DNA of 64,000 bases. Origin: Undaria pinnatifida (lineage: Eukaryota > Sar > Phaeophyceae > Laminariales > Alariaceae). This document shows positions 1 to 10,862 of the stretch, piece after piece (positions within the stretch are counted from its first letter, which is position 1; each line of letters begins with the position of its first letter). The stretch is taken from the NCBI GenBank assembly GCA_012845835.1, contig JABAKD010000019.1, positions 13,161,344 to 13,225,343 on the forward strand. Direction: 5' to 3'. A model generated the notes under the pieces. That model was not told the DNA's origin. It did no database searches and saw only the letters and a program-made list of their open reading frames with translations. The position numbers and the translations under genes were made by a program.

Positions 1-649
1 GCGCACCCGACCAACATTGCTATGCTGCTGCGCAAGTCCTGGCACGACCTTTTTTTTTTTTTTTCATCATACTAACCGATAGAGTTCCTCAAAAAAGTTC
101 AACTCCTACCGTGTGACGACTCGGAACACGCCGTTACCGTTTTGTTGGAAACCCTCAGAACGCCGCCACGGTACACGGGAGGTAGCCCCATTTTCACCAC
201 GGAGTGTGTCGGTACCTTGCTGACAACACAAGATTTACCCGTTTTTTGTTTTGCGCAGCGTAGCTTACCACTCCAACGCCGATCCGTCCGACAATTTTAA
301 GACCTCGCGAAGGCCTAAGACCGCAGAGACATGGGAGTCACTCGCGCGGAGTGACCCTAAGCCTCTGCAAAATAGTGTCCTGCTGTAGTCTTGGTCGTTT
401 ACCTGGGGTACCTACGAAAAACACCCACGTAGGAGAGCTGGGACAGTTGCAGTTTCAGTCGGAGGTTATGTTGGCGTATAACGCAGTATCTGCCTTTCCG
501 ACCGCGCCCACGAGCGCGCGCGGCCGAGGTTGGTGGTTCAACTTGTTGTTCGTCTTCCCCCTACCAATGACGCACTCTCCCCCGTGGCATTTGAAATCCA
601 AACCCAACGTAAAAGGTAAAGTTGGTGCGTTCATCGTCGCCGACCAGTC

Positions 650-975
650 ACCCCCCCCCCCGCCCCCCTGCTGTGCCTGGAGTGGCCACACCAGAAAACA
701 AAGTACAACTACTTGGCGCTGTCATCCATAAGCAAGAAAGTAGGCACACGGTGCCGAAGTCCGTTCTACGAGCGGTTCTTGGAAGGATGCAGTTCACCCT
801 TCATGCGACTCGCCGAACACCTCACGGCGCTTCGCGCTTGGTGCAAGCAATGTCTGCCTGGTTGGTGAAAACCCGACGTGCTCCGTCCCGGCAGAGTAAA
901 GATGCGAGGGTCTATGGTCGTACGACTACGGCCATGCACAAACTGAGTACACTCCCCCCCCCCCCACACCTGCTG
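650..975 (-). repeat. Dispersed ~310-bp repeat (family D), inverted copy
   Basis: This block matches the reverse complement of 62185-62500, including the stretch around the poly-C/poly-G tract, the GTCGTACGAC palindrome and the segment beginning with the TTGGTGCAAGCAATGTCTG motif. Weaker relatives lie at 34695-34870 and 39900-40110. It sits in the intron directly before the exon at 999. No coding potential is evident. Confidence 0.7.
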
Positions 976-998
976 GCTGTGTCCGTACGTCTGATCAG

Positions 999-1082
999 GG
1001 TCTACCTATCGACAAGATGAGTCCGGAAGAATCCCTGAAGGCAACAAGGCAGCTCGTGGATAAGCTTTACGTCGGTGCCTGA
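999..1082 (+). CDS. Terminal exon of a gene entering from the left, product unknown
   Basis: A consensus acceptor (ctgatcag) precedes an open frame of 27 codons ending in TGA at 1080-1082. The peptide begins GLPIDKMSPEESL, continues with a charged helix-like stretch and ends LYVGA. The amino-acid texture and GC-rich third positions differ sharply from the poly-C/poly-G sequence on either side, which is why I call it an exon. A frame at bases 1-45 (ending around MLLRKSWHD) may belong to the preceding exon, but it lacks a good donor and runs into poly-T. I do not recognise the family. A dispersed repeat fills the sequence just before the acceptor. Confidence 0.6.
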   Translation, partial: GLPIDKMSPEESLKATRQLVDKLYVGA

Positions 1083-1229
1083 GTCCCAGCGCGTACTTTC
1101 CCCGACGGCTTGGACGTGTCGTTGATTTTGGACGTGGCTTGTGGTGTGTTGCAACCATTTTTTTCTTTTTGGTCTTCTAAGGCTGCTTGCTTACTTTTGG
1201 AGAGGTCTTATAAAAAATCCACCCGCAAA

Positions 1230-1415
1230 ACCAAATTTTGATATAGCACACTGAAAGATTCGCCCGATGAAAAAAAAAAAAAAAACATGGCCTCTAGAGG
1301 GTGTACAACAAAATCATATCGCGAAATGAAAAAAGTTAGAGGTTGAGCCGCGTCATTTCAGGAAAGGGGTTTTATGCCAGAAAAAAGCGCTATCATACCT
1401 CGATCGTAACGCGTA
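1230..1415. repeat. Diverged copy of the ACGCGTGCTACG MITE
   Basis: The block keeps the internal order of the family (GATGAAAAA, a C/A-rich centre, CGTCATTTCAG) and ends in CCTCGATCGTAACGCGT, which resembles the terminal inverted repeat of the better copies at 50931-51191 and 57867-58128. The left end is eroded. Confidence 0.4.
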
Positions 1416-2150
1416 TTTCTTGTCTTGTCTTCTGCCAGGGCTCTGGAGTGTGGGCACCCTTTTTTTTTTGTTTGCCGAAGATAGTTCTGACTTAAGATAG
1501 CACAAGAGCTCCTCCGTTCAGGGGGATGTTGGGATTATCGCACTTTTTCGTTTCGAAATGTTGTTTCGTGTGCTGTGCCTGCTCCTGCTGCTGTGGTTTT
1601 TTATCCTTGTGAAGATGCTCGGAATGCGGCTTTTGACGTACCTGGTACGTTTTTAGCGTTTTAGCCGTTTTGTTTCCTTCTATGATACCAGGTATTTGGT
1701 ATTGAAACCGTTTTTTTCTTTCGCCGTTTTTTTTTTTTTCTTTTTTTCTGTCGTCCTCGGGGGGGGGGTTCCTTTTCTTCATGGTTGGGACTGCTGTTTT
1801 TTCGGGTTCATGAGTATACAATTCTTCATACGATTTTGCCTCCAAGGCATTTTTTGGGGGGTGACGTCGTATTGTATGGAGGTCCACTCGAGTGAAAAAC
1901 GCCTCAAGAAAAAACAGGTGCACCCTGCTGCCGTAGCTTGTGCCGGTGTTGTTCCCCAGCCGTCGCTGCGTTGAACGCGCAGATAGATGCGAGCGACGCG
2001 GTGCCCTCCTATGATAAGTTAGCGTACCACAAAAAACAATACCGGTACTATTAATGTAGTTTTGTTACGGCGAGGTTTTGTTGCGTTTTGTTTGTCTTTT
2101 TTCTGTCACAGGGGCGCGGGGCCGTCCGCGATATATTTTGGTTAGTAGGA
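1416..2150. other. No gene seen
   Basis: T-rich and A-rich low-complexity sequence with short open frames on both strands. None shows a protein-like composition, and I see no splice-site pairs or repeat family here. Confidence 0.5.
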
Positions 2151-2410
2151 GTGAGTAGGGTAGGGTAGCGTAGGGTAAATGTAGTATTGGAGTGTCCTTT
2201 TATCTCCTAGCGTACCAGAAAAAACTGTATTGATGTAGTACCAGGTAGATAGTTTCGGCAAGGTTTTTCCTTCGGCTTGTTTGTCTTTTTGCTCTCAAGG
2301 GGAGCGGTGGCCGTGCGCGATATGTTTAGGTAGGAGTGTGGAAGGGTAGGATAGGGTAGAGTAGGGTAGAGTAGGGTAGGGTAGAGTAGGGTGGGGTAGG
2401 GTAGGACACA
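2150..2410 (+). repeat. Degenerate TAGGG-rich array
   Basis: Two clusters (2155-2180 and 2345-2405) consist of imperfect GTAGG/GTAGA pentamers such as GGGTAGGGTAGAGTAGGG. The array is far from the canonical TTAGGG telomere unit in period, so it is best read as interstitial low-complexity DNA. Confidence 0.7.
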
Positions 2411-4331
2411 GGTAAGATACGAATGTGTTTTGTTTTTTTAGCGACTGGCGCACCGTGGGCGATGCGGGCGGGGGGAGGGGTTGTGGACAGCAGTTAACCC
2501 TGTTAGCGCCTCGAAGGGAAAAATAGACGAATAAAACTGACGATTGCCGCGTCCTTCCTCACGTCAAGCAACCCGGGCAGCTAGGTTAAGTGACGACGAT
2601 TTTTAGCCTCCAAGTCCAATGCATGTACCTGTGTGACACGCGCATAGCTTTCCCTGCCGTGTGCTGAATGCTCGCACCTCGATTGATAAGGACGCGTTTG
2701 TGTGTGTGTGTGTGGGGGGGGGGGTCTATCGCTGTACATGGGCCTCAAAAGGGGTGGAGACACGAAATAGCTGTTGGACAGTTCTTAGCGGTCGGGACAC
2801 GCACGGGGGTGTTGGATATTCGGGATTCTCCGAATAGTATTCGGTTGCTGGTGCTTCCCACTACAGCGGTGGACAACTTGGCCCAAACTTATCCTGGTCT
2901 GTCGATTGTGGGAAGCACGCTCTATCTGACGACGCTTATTGTGTTTGGGCTCGATTTTCAATCTAGCTTTGTGTAGGACGAAGCTCCACCGGGGCCTAGC
3001 TCCCCATGCCACGCTCACGTCGAGGTGAAGAAAAACTCGAGTCTTTGTACACTCCGGAACAAGTGACCTGGCTGGTAGGAGTTGAACCCCCACGCATGCC
3101 ATGCTGGCTAGAGGTCACGTCCTGCTCAGGTCGGGCTTCTTTATGTGACTGCTCGTGTCGTGCTCGTGTCGTGCTAAGAAGCGGAAGTGCGTGCTATTTA
3201 GAGCGGGAGAGAGAGAGAGAGGCTGCTCTGACCTGTGACGCTCGATGGATCCTGGATGCGTGCGGTATGGGACAGAAAACCAATCGCAATTCTTTTTTGC
3301 TGTGGTGTCGTGTGCACTCTCGCTAGAATATACGATAAACGTAGCACGCTTTTTGGCCAAAAAATGTTTGTTTTTTGTGAATGACGGAGCTCCTTAACCC
3401 AAAGTCGTCCGAATTTCGTCCCATTTTTTTGCAGCAATTTTTGTTGAATACTTGATAATAAGAAGACCATGGGGTTGTCCGCCGGGCACATTGTAACTGT
3501 TCAGAGCTTTCATTTTTCCCCGAAATCAGCATTTGGGGAATGGTACACAGACCCCTTTAAGTGGGCAGAAACCCCAGAAGAAAAAAATGGAGCAGCAGCT
3601 CTATTATATTGTAGTATTTGTCTGTTCGCGGTATGGTACGTGTAACAGTAAACAAGCATGCCATACATATAGCTCTTGAATGTGGGATCGTGAGTACGGT
3701 ATGGCATGTGGGGGGCAGAAAAGAAAACGCACGAGTGACTCTCGAATTCGGCCATGTGTTTTTCTCTTCACTTTACCTACTGCTACTGTAGGCACCGACG
3801 TCTAGGACCATGTTTTTTCAATGTGTCTTATGTTTCTCCTCCTGCCAACGATAACGATGACGGCCTACGAACGAGATGGGTTTCCGTGGTTCGTGAGGTG
3901 GCATTTCCAGTGTGTGTGGGGGGGGGGGGCATTGCAAAATTGGTTTGTAGGTACCTGGGGGACCGGAACAGCCACTACTATCGTGGTACCTGGCAGACTT
4001 GGTGGCGTTTTCCCAGTATCTATAGTAAGTGGGTCAGAGTATCTGTGTTCCGGTAGTGCTGCCGGTGGTGGGTGTAAATTTTGGTTTCTTAGTTTTTTGT
4101 CTTGTTTCGTTTTTGTTTATTATTTGTGTCACGGTGGCAGCACTGCCTGTAGCGTACCCTGGTTTGGTTTTGGTTTGTTGTTCTTGTTCTTCATGGCTGT
4201 TTTTTTGTTTTTTCGTGGCGACGGTGGAGTGCTCAACTACGACAACTCGTATGTATATTGCTTGATGAATGACCAGTGTGTTCTTTTCCTTGTCGGTCTC
4301 GAGGGGGAACTGATGACTTCAAGAATACCTT

Positions 4332-4362
<31 letters not shown>

Positions 4363-4463
4363 CTTTTTTTGCCGCTATTATCTGTGGGTGTCAACTGTAG
4401 TAGCTGGCGGAAGAGAAACACGCGTTATGAATGTCGCAGGGCCAGCATCACAACGACATCAAT
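2411..4463. other. Intergenic, no supported gene
   Basis: The stretch contains poly-G and GT microsatellite tracts, a fragment of the ACGCGTGCTACG MITE (about 3330-3440, with the GGAGCTCCTTAACCC motif) and T-rich runs near 4330-4370. An open frame at 2773-2976 (+), ending in LDFQSSFV, looks mildly protein-like but has no start, motif or splice support, so I do not call it a gene. Confidence 0.4.
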
Positions 4464-4620
4464 GTTAGCGTTAGCGTTAGCGTTAGCGTTAGCGTTAGCG
4501 TTAGCGTTAGCGTTAGCGTTAGCGTTGGCGTTAGCGTTAGCGTTAGCGTTAGCGTTAGCGTTAGCGTTAGCGTTAGCGTTAGCGTTAGGGTTAGCGTTAG
4601 CGTTAGCGTTGTTAGCATTA
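4464..4620 (+). repeat. (GTTAGC)n hexamer array, about 25 units
   Basis: An almost perfect tandem array of the hexamer GTTAGC, with one GTTGGC, one GTTAGGG variant and a short decayed end. The unit differs from the canonical telomere repeat TTAGGG by one base. A 6-bp period stays open in all frames, so the long frames crossing it (Ala-Leu and Ser-Val dipeptide repeats) are artefacts. Confidence 0.9.
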
Positions 4621-5140
4621 ACCGTGGCTATGCCCTCTTGTGTTTGGCGCTGTTTTCAGAACACGGCCCCACCGCATCATACAATACAAGCGCTGCGTCC
4701 CTGCCATATTCGCAGGATCCTGGACCGTCTGCACGCTACGAGTCCCCGTTTTTTTCTCGTGTTTATTGTAGCATAAATAGCACCGTTCCCGGCCTGACGT
4801 ACGCGAGCGGACAGCGAGAAGGTTTCATTAACGTCAATCATGAACGATCACCCTATATCAACCAATAACCATCAACCAGTCTCGTATATAATGCATCATG
4901 TAGTATGTATCATGTATCGTCATGTGTTATCACCAATCATGAATGAGTCACGAATATTCCTCATGCATACGAACAGCAGAGAAATGTTGGTCGCGGCCAG
5001 CGGGTTGGTTGCGCGCTTGAATGTCTCCGAGATGCCACATGTTTCGTCTCGGGTGATATATTGAGTTTTATCTCGTTATTATGTTAGGAGCTTTCAGAAA
5101 CTTTCATGGGGCAGCACTCCCAGCGTGAGGCGACTCGTCG
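4621..5140. other. No gene seen
   Basis: Unique-looking sequence between the hexamer array and the first R1 copy. It has short frames only and a CAT/ATG-rich stretch near 4840-4940. I see no motif or repeat. Confidence 0.4.
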
Positions 5141-5262
5141 ATATATTATAAAAAATGAAAATACAATCCAGCTGTGAGATCGAAGATTTCGTCGAAACTC
5201 ATCTTTGCAAGCTGTGTGTGATACTCCGATCGCGCGTATTACGAGTTGTGTGTCCTCTGTTA
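5141..5262 (+). repeat. R1 element, core segment
   Basis: Core of the commonest dispersed element in the window. It runs from an AT-rich start (TATTATAAAAAATGAAAATAC) through the CAGCTGTGAGATCGAAG and CTCATCTTTGCAAGCTGTG motifs to the GTTGTGTGTCCTC motif. In other copies the body (GGCGACTCCCCTTAC onwards) follows directly. Here an unrelated 430-bp segment intervenes. Confidence 0.85.
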
Positions 5263-5692
5263 AATTGAAGGTGGGGCACACAGAGTGCCCCCTGCAGGTC
5301 TGCCAATTGAGCAGGTCCTCGAAGAGTACTCACTTTCGTTCCTTCGTAGAGATATAGCTTTATTCGTTTCCACCAGAGCCCGGGATAGCTTCTAACATCG
5401 GAGGCGCGTGCCTCCGATCTAATTCCTAACTTCCCCGAATGCAAACCGCCAACCTTATCATACGAAACCCATCCAAATGATCTCAAATTCGGATACCTAC
5501 AGGCCTTTCGAGGCCGTATCTTAACACTAGCCCACCCTGATGAGTCGCATATGCAGAAATATGGGAGATTCGTGGAAACTCCGGTTCTACGAACAAGGCC
5601 ATGAGTCGAAGATGCGGCTCCTCAAAACCCACTCCCACACCTCTAACCGTCTGGCTATGGAGCCAGGAACACGCGATATTAAGCACATAGTT
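5263..5692 (+). pseudogene. Decayed gene fragment lodged inside an R1 copy
   Basis: Between the R1 core and the R1 body lies sequence absent from all other R1 copies. It reads like protein on the plus strand in three successive frames: first GLPIEQVLEEYSLSFL and on to a stop near 5396, then after a one-base shift a stretch containing LIPNFPECKPP, HPNDLKFGYLQAF and HMQKYGRFVETP, then after another shift FYEQGHESKMRLL. An AG (CCCCCTGCAG) at 5286-5295 could be an old acceptor. I cannot name the family. The fragment could be captured host sequence or debris of another transposon. The shifts mean it is not functional. Confidence 0.4.
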
Positions 5693-7140
5693 CGGCGACT
5701 CCCCTTACAACTACAGTGTAGCTATCAGGGTCAACAGGGTGGTGTTAGGCAGTCTGTGCGCGGAAACTATGAAACCCGTTTCTGAGGGGGACAAAATCTG
5801 ACAGCTGTGGAAGGAAATGTATCCGTTTATCAAGTGAATCCTGTATGTCGAATATCCGGTGAGGGGGAGGCGGAGTTTTGAAGGACGTGGGGGCCTGGTT
5901 TTGATCAAAAGCGAGCGGGGTTGGAGGGGGGGGGGGGAGGGGGGGGGGGAGGGGGGGGGGGGGGGGTGGGAGGGGGGGGGGGGGTGGCAATTTGTGTGTG
6001 GAAGCTATAAATCCTCCTAAGGGGATAAATCTGACGGTTTTGAGAAAAATATATATATATATATATTATAAAAATTAAAATACACTCCACCAGCTGTGAG
6101 CTCGAAGATTTTGTCGAAACTCATCTTTGCAAGCTGTGTGTGATACTCCGATCGCGCGTATTACGGGTTGTGTGTCCTCATTGAGGATATCGGCGGGCGA
6201 CTCCCCTTGCAACTACAGTGCAGCTATCAGGGTCAACAGGGTGATGTTAGGCAGTCTGTGCGCGGAAACTATAAAACCCGTTTCTGGGGGGGACAAAATC
6301 TGACAGCTGTGGAAGGAAATGCATCAGTTTATTGAGTGAATCTTTTAAGTCGAATATCCGGTGAGGAGAGGGCGGAGTGTTCGAATAACCGGTGAGGGGA
6401 GGGCGGAGTTTTGAAGGACGTAGGGGCCTGATTTTGATCAAAAGGGGGGCGGGAGGGGGGGAGGGGGGGGAAGGGGACGGGTGGGGCAGGTCAATTTGTG
6501 CATGGAAACCGTAAATCCTTCTTGTGGGGAGGGGGGGGGGGATGTGCCGGGGGGGGCGGGGGGCGGGGGGGGGGGGGGCTTTAGGTCGCATAGATATAGG
6601 GGTTTGCTATAAGCACATATTTTTTGTATTATGAGTACTATTATTATCGTTAATCGTTATATGTCTTGCAGCGTGACATTATTTTGATCAATCGATTATC
6701 ATATCCTGTTATGTCATCATGCGTGACATCATTATCAAGAACATCCTCGTGCATATATTATAAAAATTAAAATACACTCCAGCTGTGAGATCGAAGATTT
6801 CGTCGAAACTCATCTTCGCAAGCTGTGTGTGATACTCCGATCGCGCGCATTACGAGTTGTGTGTCCTCATTAAGGATATAGGTCGGCGACTCCCCTTACA
6901 GCTACAGTGTAGCTATCAGGGTCAACAGGATGATTTTAGTCAGTCTGTGCGCGGAAACTATAAAACCCGTTTCTGAGGGGGACAAAATCTGACAGCTGTG
7001 AAGGCAAAGGGGGGGCCTGGTTTTGATCAAAAGCGAGCGGGTTTGGAGGGGGGCGGGGGGGGTGGGGGGAGGAAAGGGGCAATTTGTGCATGTAAGCTAT
7101 AAATCCTTTCGAGGGGATAAATCTGACGGTTTTGGCACCA
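5693..7140 (+). repeat. R1 element copies (three, in series)
   Basis: The body of the first copy (5693-6045) is followed by a second copy (about 6060-6600) and a third (6755-7140), all in one orientation. Constant parts are the GGCGACTCCCCTT block, the GGTCAACAGG block, AAACCCGTTTCTG, a GTTTTGATCAAAA block and AAACTATAAATCCTTC. Between them are G-tracts of 9-20 bases at corresponding positions in each copy. Copies differ in how much of the right half they keep. No transposase frame is present. The long proline-rich frames on the minus strand merely read the G-tracts. Confidence 0.85.
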
Positions 7141-7589
7141 GTATATTATATGTTTGTGATATCACACATGATTATCAAAAATCGTTTTTGTGGTGTCACG
7201 TATCGTCACAGAATCACCATGAACAGTCCTCCGGCAGCAGCATTTATGATGAATCACATTAATCATGAATCGAGCCGTTCGACACGGTAGCCCCGCCCCA
7301 ACTTTTCTTTACCGAAATCGCCGGTTTCAAAACCAGCTCCCGGTCGTATCTCCTGAAATACGTTGTCCCTCGACACCCCGACGTCGTCGATCGTTCGACC
7401 TTTGCACACTAAGAAATTATACAGATATACAAGCAATACTAGTCCTAGAGTTTCAATAGTATCCTTCCTTGCGTCGAGCAGCCATGAACCGTTCGTTTAA
7501 GAAAATCGCTGCTTTTGGGGGGGGGAATGGTAGAATCAGTCAATCATTTGAATCACGAATCATGAATGATGAATCGTCATATTTTATAT
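7141..7589. other. No gene seen
   Basis: Mixed sequence with ATCAT-rich stretches and a short open frame from 7265 that has no motif. Confidence 0.4.
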
Positions 7590-7865
7590 GCGTTGTTGTT
7601 ATTTTCTCGTTAACTCGCATAATCAAGTCCTTGGTCACACGACAGGCTCCAGTCACTCTGGAGCTGAGGAATACCTCAGGGAAAAAACATGAACAAACCA
7701 AAGGTAGGTGTGGTGTACACGCATATGTTGACGCAATTCACAATTCATGCTCCGCCAGAAACGTATATACAACGTGAAATCAGAAGCCAGCCTATGATGT
7801 ACCAGGTCCATACTGGTCCATACGTCTCACCAATCGCGCCGGGAAAAACTGACTGTACCGCTTGC
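7590..7865 (+). repeat. Dispersed ~260-bp repeat (family E), copy 1
   Basis: The block from the TTAACTCGCATAATCAAGTCC motif to the CTCACCAATCGCGCC motif aligns with 47395-47630 in the same orientation. Shared blocks include CAGCCTATGATGT, CCAGGTCCATAC and CATACGTCTCAC. No coding potential was found in either copy. Confidence 0.8.
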
Positions 7866-8024
7866 CACCCAAGAAAGACTACCACGTGAATACTGCACGC
7901 AGTACCTATCACTACGCATACGCACGTCAGACGCAAGCCAATTGGAAAAAAGAAACAAAGAAAAGAAAAGACGAGAGAGGAAAGGAAAGAATAGAAAAGA
8001 AAGCGAAAAATATACCTGGTACAT

Positions 8025-8165
8025 TATAATAAAAAATGAAAATGCACTCCTGGATTCAGCTGTGAGATCGAAGATTTTGTCGAAACTCCTATTTGCAAGC
8101 TGTGTGTGATACTCCGATCGCGCGTATTACGGGTTGTGTGTCCTCATTAGACTAAGGATATAGCT
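8025..8165 (+). repeat. R1 core, solo copy
   Basis: Only the core is present, from TAATAAAAAATGAAAATGCAC to the TGTGTGTCCTCATTAG motif, followed immediately by a second, longer R1 copy in the same orientation. Confidence 0.85.
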
Positions 8166-8990
8166 CGAAAATATATTATTATAAAAATAAAAATACACTG
8201 ACTCCAGCTGTGAGATCGAATATTTTGTCGAAACTCATCTTTGCAAGCTGTGTGTGATACTCCGATCGCGCGTATCACGGGTTGTGTGTCCTCATTAAGG
8301 ATATAGGTCGGCCACTCCCCTTGCAACTACAGTGTAGCTATCAGGGTCAACAGGGTGGTTGGTGTTAGGCAGTCTGTGCGCGGAAACTATAAAACCCGTT
8401 TCTGAGGGGGACAAAATCTGACAGCTGTGGAAGGAAATGCATCAGTTTATCAAGTGAATCCTGTGAGTCGAATGTCCGGTGAGGAGAGGGCGGAGTTTTG
8501 AAGGACGTGGGGGCCTGAGTTTGATCAAAAGGGGGGCGGGAGGGGGGGAGGGGGGGGAGGGGACGGGTGGGGTAGGTCAATTTGTGCGTGGAAACTATAA
8601 ATATTTCTTGTGGGGGAGGGGGGGGGGATGTGGCGGGGGGGGGCGGGGGCGGGGGGGGGGGGGCTTTAGGTCGCATAGATGTAGGGGTTTGCTATATATA
8701 CGCGTGGTGCTAGGTCTAGGCGATGGTGCGGGTGGTGGGGATGGAGGGGGCGTTGGGGACGGGGCTAGGTGGGAATTGCAGCAGCGGCATGGACGGCTCT
8801 GAAACGATAACGAGGCGATATCGAGGGCGTGGAAGTGTTTATTACTCTGGCGGATTTCGATAGTAAGTGGGGCGTTTAAGCAAGAGAAAGCGAGGAAAAA
8901 AGAAAAAGAAAAAAAAGAAGGGGGGGGGGGGTGGGGGGGGGAAGGGGTTCTCAAGAGGTTTAGGTCACATTTAATATTAAAATCTATATA
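8166..8990 (+). repeat. R1 element, longest plus-strand copy
   Basis: This copy runs from the AT-rich edge and core through the body, three G-tract blocks, the GCATAGATGTAGGGGTTTGC motif and a segment around GGAAGTGTTTATTACTCTGG to CAAGAGGTTTAGGTCACAT near 8975. At about 820 bp it shows the fullest order of parts and serves as the reference for the family. There are no inverted termini and no enzyme frame, so I read it as non-autonomous. Confidence 0.8.
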
Positions 8991-9237
8991 TATCTCGTAT
9001 AATTGGGGGTGCCCGATTGTAAGCATTCGTCGGGCTTTCAATTGTGCAAACAAATGTATGTAACTTAACCTAAGCTGAATATATATATATATATATCTGT
9101 TTGGTGTTATTATTGTCAACGCTTTTACATCCATCCAACTGAAAAGCAGTTTTTGGGGACAAGTTGCTTGAAACGAGTATACGGAGGGATTTCAGGGCTC
9201 TACTAAATGGGTGAAGAAGGATTTAGTCTCCCAGAGG

Positions 9238-9378
9238 GGCAATATTATAAAAATAAAAATACACTCCTCCAGCTGTGAGATCCGAAGATCTTGTCGAAAC
9301 TCATCTTTGCTAGCTGTGTGCGATGCTCCGATCGCGCGTATTACGGGGTGTTGTGTGTCCTCATTATTAAGGATATTG
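9238..9378 (+). repeat. R1 core, solo copy
   Basis: The core is present from ATTATAAAAATAAAAATACAC to the GTGTCCTCATTATTAAGG motif, with small insertions. The body is missing. A short piece of the family G repeat lies just upstream at 9130-9215. Confidence 0.8.
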
Positions 9379-9924
9379 TAGGTATTATACCATAACATTA
9401 GAAGACCAAGGAAGGGTTACTTGCGCGGTGTGATATTTGTTACCCCATTATATTATCATTATTTCATTTTCCATCTGACAATCAATGTAGTAGTAGTAGC
9501 ATGAGTGTCAAAAACCAGAAACATGATTTTATATTGAATTTCCAATACCCCCCCCCCTTTTTCTGTTGCGACACACCCGAGACGTCAAGGCAACCACATC
9601 CCCACGGGAAAGATTGTACCAGGTATTACCAGGTAGGTATGAACTATCCTTTCGGCAAGTATTATTGGTCCGCTCACCACGTTGTATGCATTTCGGCCTA
9701 ATAAATGTATGTGCGCGATGCATAATAAATGGATGTATGAATGGGCATTTCGGTGGCGGTGGTTGTGGTCCCCACCCGGTGCCGCACGCAGTTAGTTGTC
9801 CAGCTGATACATACAGCACTTTTAGGGGTGGCGGAGGGAGGATGATAGATAGTAGTAGTCGTGAAAACAATTTATTGGGGTGGGGAGGGGGTATACTTGT
9901 TTGTTGCAGCTTGGCTTACTTAGT
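9379..9924. other. No gene seen
   Basis: Contains poly-C and GGGGTGGGGAGGGGG tracts and short frames without motifs. Confidence 0.4.
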
Positions 9925-10262
9925 AGCAGTGCTTTGACCGTTGATTGACCACGCATATATCCCTTTTGAGATACTCGTAGCGAGCTAGCAGCACCGTTCC
10001 TACTCCTATTAATAGTGCTCTAAAAACTGCATGCACTATGAAATGATAATGAGACACCACCACCAACGTTTGGGGGCGCTCAAAGTGTACGTTTCTTCCA
10101 TACATACATGTTACTTACATCAAAACGGTTTGCTTTGTTTGTTGCCTTGTCTCCTTTCTGTTTGGGAGCCGTCTGTCTGTGGTCAGCGTCCAATCTCTTA
10201 GGATGATGACGGCGATCGATCGTCTTCTTCTCTCGTTAGCACTGTCTAGCTATAGAGTGTAC
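9925..10262 (+). repeat. Dispersed repeat (family F), copy 1
   Basis: Homologous to 34890-35120 in the same orientation. Both contain GCACCGTTCCTACTCCT, a variant of AACGTTTGGGGGCGCTCA, and farther on CTCTTAGGATGATGACGG or its relative CTCCTAGGATGGCGACC. No frame is conserved between the copies. Confidence 0.65.
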
Positions 10263-10594
10263 CAAACTGCTCCATGAGGCATTCGTCTACTTTCTGTTTT
10301 TTTTTCAGGGGGCGCGGGGAGATTGTTCCCCGAACAATAGGCGCTAAATAAACCCTGCCTGGGCACCGTTCCTGACGACAACAAAAAAATGTATCAAAAA
10401 TCGCGAGAAAGAAAAAGTCAAGAGCAGCTCGAACGCCTTATTTTTCAGATAATTATGAACCGGTTTTGTGCTCTCCGCGAGGAAAATCGGCCCCCGATAT
10501 ATTAGGTAGGAAAGGAAGATTAGGTAGGAAAGGAAGATTAGGAAAGAAAGGAAGATATCTATCTGGAGAAAAAACAAGAGGCACATGCGACATG

Positions 10595-10862
10595 TATGCT
10601 ATAGAGGTGCACCCATCTTTTTATCAGGCTCTTGGTGTCAGGAGCTCTACACCTCGCCGAAAAACTGATTTTTGATCAAAATGAAAATGAAAGTGCAACC
10701 CAATGAAAAACCCATATATACCCTACAATAGCTATCCAAAACAATAATTTTGCCAAACTTTAAGAATTAGCTTTCCTCCGATTTTTAGGTTAAAAAGGAC
10801 TTCAGCCATTTTAGAAAAGAAACCAACCATGGAATGCTCTGCCTCTATATCGTGGCACGCGT
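10595..10862. repeat. Diverged ACGCGTGCTACG MITE
   Basis: The left end GCTATAGAGGTGCACCC and the right end CCTCTATATCGTGGCACGCGTC are inverted relative to one another, and the interior keeps the AAAAACTGATTTTTG and GATTTTTAGGTTAAAAAGG landmarks of the family. Confidence 0.55.

Noticed and set aside
2773-2976. 68-codon frame with PGLSIVGSTLYLTTLIVF
   Set aside because: Some protein-like texture, but no start, partner exon or recognisable family, and it is bordered by low-complexity DNA.
4276-4868. Frames of 145-166 codons with Ala-Leu or Ser-Val dipeptide repeats
   Set aside because: They only translate the GTTAGC hexamer array; a 6-bp period stays open in every frame.
5905-6060. Long G-tracts considered as possible assembly artefacts
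   Set aside because: Corresponding tracts occur at the same position in many R1 copies, so most are real features of the element, though exact lengths may be unreliable.
8479-9134. Gly-rich (+) and Pro-rich (-) frames up to 179 codons
   Set aside because: They read the G-tract blocks of an R1 element; the same blocks in other copies have different lengths and frames.
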